Source of the DNA: Eremomyces bilateralis CBS 781.70
Lineage: Eukaryota; Ascomycota; Dothideomycetes; Eremomycetales; Eremomycetaceae
Direction: 5' to 3'
Assembly (NCBI RefSeq): GCF_010015585.1
Contig: NW_022985068.1
Location: 124,001 to 188,000 of the forward strand
Length of the DNA: 64,000 bases
The notes under the pieces were generated by a model, which ran no database searches, was not told where the DNA came from, and saw only the letters and a list, made by a program, of their open reading frames with translations. Positions 48,031 to 57,359 of this stretch are shown one piece after another; position 1 is the first letter of the stretch; every line of letters starts with the position of its first letter. The position numbers and the translations under genes are program-made.

Positions 48031-49921
48031 CTAATCGTACTCACGGTCAAGAGGTCGTTGACCAAGGGTATCTGGGTCCTCTAGTACGGTTCTATCGCGA
48101 CCAGGCAGCTGACCGGCGAGCTCATCCCAGCTCCCTTGCTGATCCTCCTCCTCATTGGCACCTTCTTCGAACTCATCCTCGTCCGCAAGAATAATAGGGT
48201 CGTAATGATCCACCGGATGGTTATGCTGACCATTCACGCAAGACGCAGAATACGCCTCAGAATACAACGCAAAAAGGGGACCATCAAGCTCGGGCCGGAG
48301 GAGGTCATCTATACGGCGAAAGGGGTGATATAGCATCAGTTTAACGCGATACCAGTCTTCGCGGGTATCGCCGACCGATGAATACCGGGGGAAGTAATTC
48401 AACGCCCGTTCCTTCCCTTCTCCTCTCTTCCGAATTAAGTTACCCGTGCGAATTCATAGCAATGTAGAAACTCAAGATAGGAAATGGCTTTAAACGCTTC
48501 AGGTCGTTGCTTATACTTTTAAAGAGGGGAGAGGCCGCTCTGGATAGTCCCATCGTCCTGGATTTCAATTCCTTGGGGCTGCTCCACCGCGGGCGACAAT
48601 CGACGGAAATCACCACGCGTGAAGAGACTTGGAGGGGGAGATCAAGAAGAATATGGGAAATCTCCTGGGCTGACCAATCCCGCTCACCAATCAGACGATT
48701 CATGATCTTCGTGGTCAGCGAAAGGAATGACCGGCGCGTATGTTCGGGAACGACCGTTAGGACATGTTTCAGGATATCGTGAAAGGTATCCGTCTTCTTC
48801 TCTAGTTTTATCATCGTTCCGGATACCGCGAAAGTTGAAGAACCCAGGGTTACTTTCGTCCTTCGTAACCACAGTCATATCCCGGGTCCGCCACGGGGCG
48901 TAGAAACGACACTCCTTCCGGTCAGTACATTTATTCGTGCGGAGGCAGTACGCATCAGTGCAGTGGTACCTCTGTACACGGTTAATGATGGCGGAGTAAT
49001 GGGCCAGCATATTCTCCTGGGTATTAGGACTTAGCGCGATGGCACTCCGCTTATCCTCTGGTCGTACCCGACGAGAAGGTTCGGGGTTCAACGCCGTGAT
49101 ATGACCGCCCCAGAACCGCGCAAATTTCTCAAGGGTAGCAGGGAGATCCTCCCTAGGGATACGATCAAGCTCGCTGTTAGGGCAGGCACGGTCTAACCAG
49201 AGAAGGAAATGTGAGTGCGACGAGCCGCGACCTTGCCACTCGTATCGGCCCCATTGATCGCGGAGGTTAAACTTAGGATTCACCAAGGTCTTAAATAGAG
49301 CCTCGCAGCGCCGATGAAAGAGGAATGCGGCGATGTGGGGATAGTCTCGGAGGTTGCGGCGTGATATTGAGATCCGCTCCGCTGGAGATCCATTACGCCA
49401 CTCCTCATATAAGGTAAATGACGCTGCAGATCATTCCAGTGGTAATCGGCGGCCGACAGCGTCAAAAAGACATTAGGAGATTCGATCCATTGCACGGTAG
49501 CTTCAAGCTGCTTGCCACGCCCAATCCAATAGGGCCGTGTGCCGCGTAGACTCCCCGAAAAACGGACAATAGAGTTCAGCAGGGCCTGGGCTTCAGGAGA
49601 GTCATCCGCAAAGGCAGCATGGAGGTCTTCAAGAGATAGATCACTCTGCTCAGGACGTTGACGAACGAAGTAAGATATACGGGTACTGACCTGTTTCCGG
49701 AAAAGAGTATTGAAAAGGACATATCGTAGGCGTGGATGCTTCGCAAAGCGACCATCGTGGAACCTCATCAGATGCTTAATATATTCATGATACTCTACCT
49801 TCCGGAGACGGGGATGAACAAAGTCCCCAACACCGCAGGGGAAGCAACTTGGGAACGCCAGGCTTAGAAGAGCCTGAGAGTGGTTAAACTCAGATAGAGG
49901 GGTCAATCTAAACTCAGGCAT
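48031..49921 (-). pseudogene. Helitron Rep (HUH nuclease) part (broken)
   Basis: The segment 49921-49280 is the Helitron-like N domain (ALLSLAFPSCFPCGVGDF, LRYVLFNTLFRKQV, NVFLTLSAADYHWNDLQRHL). The segment 49286-48684 overlaps it in another frame and carries the HUH-type metal motif (GRGSSHSHFLLWLD) and a CTDAYCLRTNK...CRFYAPW zinc pattern. Segments 48814-48440 and 48402-48031 continue towards the helicase (SRVVISVDCRP, YMLYHPFRRIDDLL-like). The two-Tyr nicking motif could not be assigned with confidence. Confidence 0.8.
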
Positions 49922-50628
49922 CGTCAGATGCTCACGTCGACGTTCCTAAGCATCATCGACATGCTGACGAAGTCGCTCCGTCTTAGTATAGGGCTCGAGG
50001 AGATCCGGGACTACGACGACGTATTCCGCCTCTTCTCCTGTATCATCATCGCCACCTCCTAGCTAAGAATCCTCAACAGTCTGGACGCCGACCTCGTCCA
50101 TAATACTCTCATCAATAGGAAGATACTGTAGGCGACTAGGGTCGACGGCGACATCGCGATATCCAGGGTGGTGAATCTTTAGATAGGTTAGCCACTGCTC
50201 ACGACAGATATCTAGGGGGTTAAACCTTGAGATGGGTTAGCCACTGCTCGATGACAGTACGGCGAACACGGTAGTCCCGTCGAAACTGGCGCTGCATACG
50301 GGGATCCTGATCCCAATTCGTAGGGCGAAGGACGACGATCTCTAAGTCTTTCGGAAGGAGAGGTAGTCGATTGTATACGCGCCCCACGTCTCTCATAAAG
50401 TTGATAATATGGCCTGTATAACGGTACTGAAGACCGTTAACCTTTCGAACCTCTACAGCACAATGGACACGGGCGATAAGGAGCTCCTCTACTTGAGATA
50501 ACTCAGGAAGATTGTAATAAGACGGGCCTAGTCCAAGATTTAAATGATTCTCTGCGGAATACAGCGGTAGTAAATCGCCACGTTTCCTATCGTCGGTCCT
50601 GCATCGATGACATATACCATCCACGAGA

Positions 50629-51129
50629 TAGGGCTGGACACGAATAAGGATTTTGGCTATTCGTATTCGACTTTTCCTCTTGAACGATTATTCGTATTCG
50701 ACTAAGTTTTGAGACGTTTTATTCGTATTATTCGCGAATATTCGTAAATAATGCCAAGACTTATTCGGCAAAAGCCGAGCCAATGAGTGAATGCCCAGCA
50801 GTCGCGACTTTTGTTTACCCGAACACGATGTGGAGGATTTGAGCTCTAAGAGATACAAAGCATATCAATAGCGTCGAATTGATCACTCCTGACGATTCAG
50901 CAAGCCAAGTGACCCCAGCTCAAAGCTCTCTGTCGACCATCTCTCCGATGCGAGATACATGGAAATAGCTTCAGAGATGGACGAATAATTACGAATAATT
51001 ACGAATAATTACGAATAATGCGAATATTATTCGTACGAATATTAGTAAGCGGAAATTCTAAATTTTATTCGTATTCGACTACGAATATTCGTACGAATAC
51101 GAATAGTCGAATATTCGTGTCCAGCCCTA
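50629..51129. mobile_element. 501-bp hAT-type MITE inside the Helitron
   Basis: It has 18-bp perfect terminal inverted repeats (TAGGGCTGGACACGAATA at the left end, its complement at the right) flanked by a perfect 8-bp target duplication CCACGAGA (50621-50628 and 51130-51137). An 8-bp duplication and a TAGGG-type end are typical of the hAT superfamily. The interior has no coding frame. Subterminal zones are packed with ATTCG/CGAAT in both directions, including four head-to-tail ACGAATAATT copies at about 50980-51018. It is non-autonomous and would need an hAT transposase from elsewhere. Confidence 0.9.
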
Positions 51130-51331
51130 CCACGAGACGCATATCAAACCATTTCTCGTCACATTGGGCGCAGTGCTCGAGGTTTAAACTAGCCATCTCG
51201 CGGTGGAAGGCCTTAACGTATGCCCAATCCTGCTCGGAAAGATTGGCATCCTGGATGCTGAAATCCTGGGACCGGGGATCGAGGCGAACATCTCCGCGCT
51301 GAAGTGCTTCTATACAACCATTATCTCGCTG

Positions 51332-51468
51332 TTGACGTGTACGATTACATTGCTCATCTCTCCGTTGACGTGTACGATCGTTTTGCTCATCTGTCCGTTG
51401 ACGGGTACGATCGCTTTGCTCATCTGTCCGCTGACGGGTACGATCGCGTTGCTCATCTTCCTGATGAC
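51332..51468 (-). repeat. Degenerate 33-bp tandem repeats in Helitron coding sequence
   Basis: About four copies of a 33-bp unit (plus strand around TTGCTCATCTGTCCGTTGAC) encode DEQ-DRTRQRT-type 11-residue repeats on the minus strand. They probably form a flexible charged linker in the Helitron protein. Confidence 0.8.
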
Positions 51469-52251
51469 ATGTACGTGGTTGCTCATCGCCCTGAATTTGG
51501 GATAACCCGGCCAAGGAGATAGGACTTAGACGCCTAACCCCGCTGTCGACATCATCAGGAGCATCTTGACTTGCTTGCGGTTGATGTAAAGGTGATAGCT
51601 TCCGTTGCCGGAGATAATTCCCGAACGTTGGTAGCGGCTGGACATGACGGTGTAGACGAGTAGCAGCGCGATGAGCCCGTGACATAGCGTTATACTCTCT
51701 ACGAGCAGCGGCTCTATCCCCATCATCCTGGCTATGTATCCCAGCACGGTGGAATAGGGAAGCCTCCCGCCTCCAAGACGCCTCGTCCTCGATATCGGTT
51801 TATTACGAGGACGAGGCGTCTCGTATAGACGTAGCGGCAGATCGAAGACGGGGGGCTAATGATATAAGCTTCAACGTATTCGAATCATTTACTCTACCTA
51901 CAGAGTCACCATGATCATGACCGTAACGACATCGCCAGCATGTCTTGACTAGTAGTCGGCGACGCTTCGAAGTAAACTCCTTATCAACCCTCCAGGATCT
52001 GCAGTTCGCGCATACGCTGCCACCGGGGTCTCCAGAAGATGACATGCCGGAGGCGTAATAATGGAGTGATCAAGGTAGAGAGATTCATACGCCCGTTAGG
52101 CCTCTCTGCGAGGCCCATGTGGGGTGATCTAGGTAGATGAGGAATGGTAGGGCGAGGAAGGAGAGAGATATGTAAAAGGTCACGTGGTTTAAGTTCGCGA
52201 ATCCCTGCCTAGCCAATCAGAGGGCCCCAAAAAAAGTTGATTCTACCAATA

Positions 52252-52336
52252 TCCGTGCCCCATGGCCGCCCCACAACCTCTGGTTGTGGGTGCTCCCACA
52301 CCAAAAGTAAAACCCACGCCAAAAGTACAATTTTAC
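52252..52336 (+). repeat. Left terminal inverted repeat of the pogo-type element
   Basis: Begins TCCGTGCCCCATGG next to the TA duplication and ends CAATTTTAC. It contains an internal palindrome CCACAACC-TCT-GGTTGTGG (8-bp stem, 3-nt loop) and a repeated motif (CACCAAAAGT / CGCCAAAAGT), probably transposase-binding sites. Confidence 0.95.
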
Positions 52337-52364
52337 CATCATCTTCAAATCTATACCACCAAAC

Positions 52365-54056
52365 ATGCCTAAACGCGTCAAATATCCAGAAGAGACTATA
52401 CAGAAAGCACTCAAGAAGGCTACAGAGCAAAAAAAAGCAGGAAAATCGGTTAACGTTTCAGCGTTAGCGCGTGAATTCCAAATCAGCCAGTTCGTCCTTC
52501 GAGGTCGCCTTCAAGGGAAAACATCCTATTCCAACCGTTCTCCGTTCGTACAAGCGACCAAACTCGATCAGCTACAAGAAAAGGCTCTCCTAGCTTGGAT
52601 CCACCAGCTTGATGAGTGGGGAGCGCCTCCTACGCCTACAGAAATCGAAGCGTGCGCCAACTCTATGCTCCGAAGAAACGCGCTCGATACAACCCAGCCA
52701 CCACCCCACGTTAGCAAGAACTGGAAATACAAGTTTATTAAGCGCCATACCCTTCCGCTTATCGACCAAAAACCAGTTAAAGACGACCGCCTACGTGCTG
52801 AGGATCTTGGACATATACAGCATTGGTTTCAACTCCTTCAGGAGCAGATTCAAGAACATGGAATCGAGGCCCGGAATATATATAATTTCGACGAAAGTGG
52901 CTTCCGCCTTGGTGAAGGGAAGCGCCAAAAAGTAGTCAGTTTCCGACCGGGGGCAAAACGAGGCAGTCCTAGTACGGAGTCAGGCGAATCGGTTACGGAT
53001 ATCGAGTGTATCGCTGCTGATGGTTTTGTTCTTCCACCCTACTTTATCCTAAAGGGCGAGAACCATCTTGAACGATGGTACGAAGGCCAGATTCCAGACG
53101 ATTACTGTATCAATATCTCTAAGTCTGGGTGGTCAAACGACCTTATTGCCTTCGATTGGATCCAGCATTTCCATCGGTATACAAGACACCGGGCTGAGAA
53201 GGGGAAACGACTGCTCTTAATGGATAACCACGCTTCGCATCTTACCCATGAGTTCATTGAATTCTGCGAAAAAGTTGATATTATTCTTTTCCCATTTCCC
53301 CCGCATACGACCCATTTCCTTCAGCCGCTCGATGGGAAGCCGTTTCTTGCGTTGAAACACTACTTCCGGCAGACAAATACGCATATCTCACGGTGGGGAT
53401 TCGACGCAGCGGACAAGGCCTCATTCCTTACAGAAATGCCCCAAATCCGCCAAAACGCCTTCAAATCGCGTACGATTCGACACGCTTTTAAAGAGAGGGG
53501 TCTTTGGCCATGGGATCCTGAGCAGATTTTACCAACCCTTCGGCAACAGGTTGACCAAGAGGCAGAGGAGCTTCGGATATTTAATGGCACGCCACCAACG
53601 TCAAGTATTACGGCAACACCGAGTGCATCTCCACCAAATACCATCCGTACGGTACGCCGGAGACAACAGAAGATCATAAATACGCCTGAGGCCCTACTTT
53701 CTAGTCGGAAATACCAACGTCGCGTTCGCCAAGCTACGGAGTCATTGATCAAGGCAGTCGAAGAGATCGAGGCGTATAAGGGGTCCGTTTCGGCCACACA
53801 ACGCCAGCAAACCAAAAAGAGTCGCCGCCAGGTTAAAACAGGACTTAGCCAGACCGGATCATTATATGCTAGTGAGGCGAAGCGCTACGTTGAAGCGCGT
53901 GGTCAGAAGGAGCGGGAGGCGGCAATTAGGAAGGCACAGCGGGACTGGCGGCGGGAAAAACAACAGGAAAACCAGCAGGAACCATCTCCTGTACTCGATC
54001 AACCTACTAGTACGGAGGATCTCGGTTTTTTTATCGATTTACATCCTGAGTTCTGA
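52365..54056 (+). CDS. Pogo-type transposase (DDE), 563 aa
   Basis: Cut-and-paste transposase. The N-terminus (PEETIQKALKKATEQKKAGK...VSALAREFQISQFVLRGRLQ) is a psq/CENP-B-type helix-turn-helix, followed by a second DNA-binding block (APPTPTEIEACANSMLRR). The DDE domain has FDESGFRLGEGK (first Asp), RLLLMDNHASHLT (second Asp) and HTTHFLQPLDGKPFLALKHY (third acidic position). The C-terminus is basic and Gln-rich. ATG 52365 follows the left repeat by 28 bp, and the stop lies 16 bp before the right repeat. The frame is uninterrupted, so the protein looks functional. Confidence 0.95.
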   Translation: MPKRVKYPEETIQKALKKATEQKKAGKSVNVSALAREFQISQFVLRGRLQGKTSYSNRSPFVQATKLDQLQEKALLAWIHQLDEWGAPPTPTEIEACANSMLRRNALDTTQPPPHVSKNWKYKFIKRHTLPLIDQKPVKDDRLRAEDLGHIQHWFQLLQEQIQEHGIEARNIYNFDESGFRLGEGKRQKVVSFRPGAKRGSPSTESGESVTDIECIAADGFVLPPYFILKGENHLERWYEGQIPDDYCINISKSGWSNDLIAFDWIQHFHRYTRHRAEKGKRLLLMDNHASHLTHEFIEFCEKVDIILFPFPPHTTHFLQPLDGKPFLALKHYFRQTNTHISRWGFDAADKASFLTEMPQIRQNAFKSRTIRHAFKERGLWPWDPEQILPTLRQQVDQEAEELRIFNGTPPTSSITATPSASPPNTIRTVRRRQQKIINTPEALLSSRKYQRRVRQATESLIKAVEEIEAYKGSVSATQRQQTKKSRRQVKTGLSQTGSLYASEAKRYVEARGQKEREAAIRKAQRDWRREKQQENQQEPSPVLDQPTSTEDLGFFIDLHPEF

Positions 54057-54072
54057 TATATAGATGATGGTA

Positions 54073-54157
54073 GTAAAATTGTACTTTTGGCGTGGGTTTG
54101 ACTTTTGGTGTGGGAGCACCCACAACCAGAGGTTGTGGGGCGGCCATGGGGCACGGA
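54073..54157 (-). repeat. Right terminal inverted repeat of the pogo-type element
   Basis: Reverse complement of the left repeat over 85 bp with one mismatch, ending GGGGCACGGA at the TA duplication. It carries the same internal palindrome as the left end. Confidence 0.95.
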
Positions 54158-55490
54158 TACCACTTAAGTAACTCGCTACGCTCCATGTCGTGATATGAAG
54201 TTGGTGCCTCAGGCTGCCTACCAGACCAGTCCAACTGCCAAGACGCATCGTCTCCACGACTCGACGACGACGCGATGTTGAGACTTCGGCACGAATACAT
54301 CAGTCTTCTTCGATCAACGAGTTTAACTTCAAAATCATCCATCGGCGCGTCTTTTGCGAGTCCCGTGATGAGCCTGAATAGGTTTAGTGTTAAAAGAGGC
54401 ACTTTCATCCTCTTCAGCACGATGATCAGCGTTGTGCTTAAGGTATTGGCCATACCAACACACCACATCAGCAATGAACGTCCGCCAAGACGAAGTGAAG
54501 GCACTCTCTATGGATATGAGCTGGATGGGATATACAGTGCTAATATTATGTTAATATGATGCAACCTTCTACAGACTTTTGTTGAAGCATGATGTGGCCT
54601 CTGCTCAGACTCCTTCGAAATCTTGCAGCTCACCAGCAACGATTGCATCACGAACTTGAAATCTAGGTATCATCAAGAATGGCACCTTTAGTTCTGTCCA
54701 TCATTTGGGACAAGCGGGCAGAGGGGTATGGGGATTGATACACTACTGAAGTTTTCCTTTTGGTGAGATTCCATTGTGTATTCTTGCGCAATTCGACGAG
54801 CCCTTTTCAGCTGCCTTGCCCTCGTTTCTGTCGAATATCAAACCAGTCTTTTTCAGCACAGATTTGTTCTCCAATTTTCGTCAGGTACAATCTAGGAATT
54901 CCTACAACACCTTTCCTTTCGTAGTTAGATTCAAGTATTTTCAGGCACGACTGTAATATTCCATGTTGTCATTGGTAGCTCCGGTCGAGCTGAAACCACG
55001 TTTTCCAGCCTCATAAAGGCGAAGAACGATCAAACCTCCACTTTAAACACGAAGCTGAGCGTCCAACTTCTCTGAAGAAACGGAATCAACCGGCCTGCAG
55101 GCTAGCGAGTTCCTTCGTCAATGAGTTTCATCATCAACTGTCCATTGTCGTTCAGCCTCGAAGGCCACCAAGGGACACCTCGTGGCTAGTCACCCATATA
55201 TGCCATGTTCAGGCACACAAAGATGACAATGGTTCGACGATTTCTATACATTGGAAGGGTACACCGAAGAAAACGGTCCTGGGATTGTTGAACCGCATTC
55301 ATGCTATGAACACGGCTGAGATATGAGTGTCGTCAATCTGCAGTCATGGATATCATCGCTGAAGAACTTAAACTGCCGCCCTTGGGATCTGGATCGACTC
55401 GACTTCCAACCTTCACCCCCTTTGGCTACGCTGAGATAGTCCCCCCAATTCCATCGAATTTATTATAATCTCATTGTATACTTAACCACC
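54158..55490. other. Flank of the pogo-type element and promoter of the repeat protein
   Basis: 1.3 kb. Directly right of the transposon a minus-strand open frame (about 54504-54160, with an internal Met giving MKVPLLTLNLFRLITGLAKD) runs up to the TA site. It may be the remains of a gene interrupted by the insertion, but I recognise no domain. The remaining ~900 bp show no gene. The last ~60 bp before 55491 are AT-rich and end in CTTAACCACC directly before the ATG. Confidence 0.35.
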
Positions 55491-56719
55491 ATGAAAGTCG
55501 CCGGCATCGCTACCCTGGCCTGTGCGGTCATAACGGCCAGCGGCGCCGCTGTGCCCGAGAATCGTCAGGTCGAAGAGCCTGTCACCAGGTCGGAGAGCAA
55601 GTTGCCGTTCATTGGCGGCATTATGAACGCCTTCAAGCGAAAGGACGATCATCACGCCGTTTGGGCTAAGACTGGTCATCGTCACAACAGCCGTGGTGAC
55701 AATGGCTGGGAGTCTAACCAAAATGGCCACTACGAGGGCGGAAAGACTGAGACGCACTACGTGACTCAGACCCAGACGCTCTACGAGACTCAGACCCAGA
55801 CGAACTACGAGACTCAGGTCGAGACTCAGACTCAGTTCGAGACTCAGACTCAGGTCGAGACTCAGACTCAGGTCGAGACTCAGACTCAATTCGAGACTCA
55901 GACCCAGTTCGAGACTCAGACCCAGTTCGAGACCGAGACTCAGTTCGAGACCGAGACTCAGTTCGAGACTCAGACTCAGTTCGAGACCGAGATTCAGTTC
56001 GAGACTCAGACCGTGACTGTCACCGAGACTCGCACCGAGGTTGAGACGTCTGAGCCCACAGCGATCGCAACTTCGACGCCGACTTTCCCCACGGAGACTG
56101 GAAGTTCCGAAGAATCTACCCCCGCGGAGACTGGCACCTCGGAAACTGGCACTACGGCGCCATCTTTCCCCACGGAGACTGACACTTCGGAATCCGCTAT
56201 CACCTCGGAGACCGGAACTTCGGAGGCTACTACCCCCGCCGAGACTGGCACTTCAGCATCGGAGCAGCCCTCTGAGACCTCCCTCCCAGACACCAATGGC
56301 GACAGCACCAATGGCGACAGCACCAATGGCGACAGCACCAATGGCGACAGCACCAATGGCGGCAGCACCAATGGCGGCAGCACTAACGGCGGCTCCAACG
56401 GCGACAGCAATGGCGACAAGGATGGTGACAAGGAGGGCGACAAGGAGGGCGACAAGGAGGGCGACAAGGAGGGCGACAAGGAGGGCGACAAGGATGGCGA
56501 CCATCAAGACGACGGCAAAGGCTACGTGAAGCGTGGCAACAGCAACAGCTACAAGAATGGCAACGGCAATGCCAATGGCTACAGGAATGGCAACGGCAAT
56601 GGTAACGGCTACAAGAATGGCAATGGTAATGGCAATGGCTATAAGAATGGCAACGGCTACAAGAACGGCCACCACAAGAGGTCCAGCGACGGCAACGGCC
56701 ACAACGGCCACAACGGCCA

Positions 56720-56756
<37 letters not shown>

Positions 56757-57359
56757 CACAGCAACGGCCACAGCAACGGCCACAGCAACGGCCACAGCAA
56801 CGGCCACAGCAACGGCCACAGCAACGGTAACAGCCATAAGAACGGAAATGGCAACGGCTACAGCAACGGCCACAGCAATGGTAACAGCCATAAAAACGGA
56901 AATGGCAACGGCAACAGCAACGGCAACGGCTACAGCAACGGCAACGGCAACGGCTACAACAACGGACATAGTAACGGCAACGGCAACGGCCATAAGAGCG
57001 GCCACCACAAGAGGTCCAGCAGCGGCAACGGTCATAGCAATGGCTACAGCAGCGGCTACGGCAACGGCCACGACAGCAAGAGCTATAACAACGGCAACGG
57101 CAACGGCAACGGCCATAGCAATGGCCATAACAACGGCCATAGCAACAGCAACGGCAACGGCAACGGCAACGGCTACCATAGCAAGAGCTATAGCAACGGC
57201 AACGGTAATGGCAATGGCTACGGCAGCAGCCACAGCAATGGCAATGGCTACGGCAGCAGCCACAGCAATGGCAATGGCTACAGCAACGGCCACAGCAATG
57301 GCAATAGCAATGGCTACAAGAACGGCAACGGCAACGGCCACAAGAGCAGCCACCACTGA
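55491..57359 (+). CDS. Secreted repeat protein with TQTQFE, STNGD, GDKE and NG-rich tracts
   Basis: Intronless, 622 aa; the family is not recognised. Signal peptide MKVAGIATLACAVITASGAA, then a short pro-region with KR at 49-50. Residues ~87-176 are hexads T-[QE]-T-Q-[FV]-E. Residues ~183-263 are Ser/Thr/Glu-rich (likely O-glycosylated). Then come STNGD repeats, GDKE repeats, and ~270 residues rich in Asn-Gly with periodic Tyr, His, Ser and Lys (YKNGNGNG, GHSNGHSNGH). Further Lys-Arg pairs at about 56528, 56676 and 57009 (VKRGNS; twice GHHKRSS[DS]GNGH) are possible Kex2 sites. I see no GPI or membrane segment at the C-terminus. It may be an extracellular matrix, adhesive or metal-binding protein, or a Kex2-processed peptide precursor; none of these is proved. 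Confidence 0.85.
55748..56019 (+). repeat. Coding hexad repeats (TQTQFE)
   Basis: About 15 copies of an 18-bp unit such as GAGACTCAGACTCAGTTC encode ETQTQF and variants (V for F, E for Q). The protein period is six, with Thr at alternate positions. Synonymous ACT/ACC and GAG use varies between units, so the array has been under protein-level constraint for some time. Confidence 0.9.
56290..56500 (+). repeat. Coding NGDST and GDKE repeats
   Basis: 15-bp units AATGGCGACAGCACC (about seven copies with GGC variants, 56293-56395) are followed by 12-bp units AAGGAGGGCGAC (56420-56500). Copies are almost identical at DNA level, so they probably arose by recent slippage or unequal exchange. Confidence 0.9.
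56556..57350 (+). repeat. Coding Asn-Gly-rich repeat region
   Basis: Built mostly of AACGGC/AATGGC hexamers interrupted by TAC AAG, CAC AGC and CAT AAG codons. Two blocks start with GGCCACCACAAGAGGTCCAG (56667 and about 57000), which mark a larger duplicated module of ~110 codons. The region produces long false open frames on both strands (poly-VA and poly-CR types). Confidence 0.9.

Larger units (their letters stand above)
46434..52045 (-). mobile_element. Decayed Helitron (rolling-circle DNA transposon)
   Basis: Minus-strand fragments give, in order, the parts of one Helitron Rep/helicase: an N-terminal zinc segment (CANCRSWRVDKEF...TCWRCRYGH), a Cys-pair segment, the Helitron-like N region, the Rep catalytic region, and a PIF1-type helicase. 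The frame is interrupted by several stops and shifts, so the copy looks dead. At least two stops are TAG where relatives have Gln, consistent with C-to-T change at CpA. An hAT-type MITE is inserted in the coding part, and a pogo-type element lies just beyond the 5' end of the coding part. The terminal TC and CTRR signals were not found. Confidence 0.88.
50220..52045 (-). pseudogene. Helitron N-terminal zinc-motif part, split by a MITE
   Basis: It begins at ATG 52045 (MSSSGDPGGSVCANCRSWR) with a Cys4 pattern. A second piece from 51685 ends in LEHCAQCDEKWFDMRLV just before the MITE. After the MITE the frame resumes as DGICHRCRTDDRKRG. The two Cys pairs therefore form one CxxC...CxxC site that the MITE separates. 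A Gln/Arg/Asp-rich stretch made of degenerate 33-bp repeats lies inside this part. Confidence 0.75.
52252..54157 (+). mobile_element. Intact pogo/Fot1-type (Tc1-mariner) transposon
   Basis: 1906-bp element flanked by a TA duplication (52250-52251 and 54158-54159). It has 85-bp terminal inverted repeats that differ at one position (a C/A difference at repeat position 58). It carries a single uninterrupted transposase frame on the plus strand. TA target, pogo-like transposase and length fit the Fot1/pogo branch common in ascomycetes. Near-identical ends and an open frame suggest recent insertion. It lies about 200 bp upstream of the Helitron coding start. Confidence 0.95.

Noticed and set aside
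50640-51120. ATTCG-rich stretch considered as an origin or centromere-like AT array
   Set aside because: Terminal repeats and an 8-bp target duplication at its edges show that it is the interior of a MITE.
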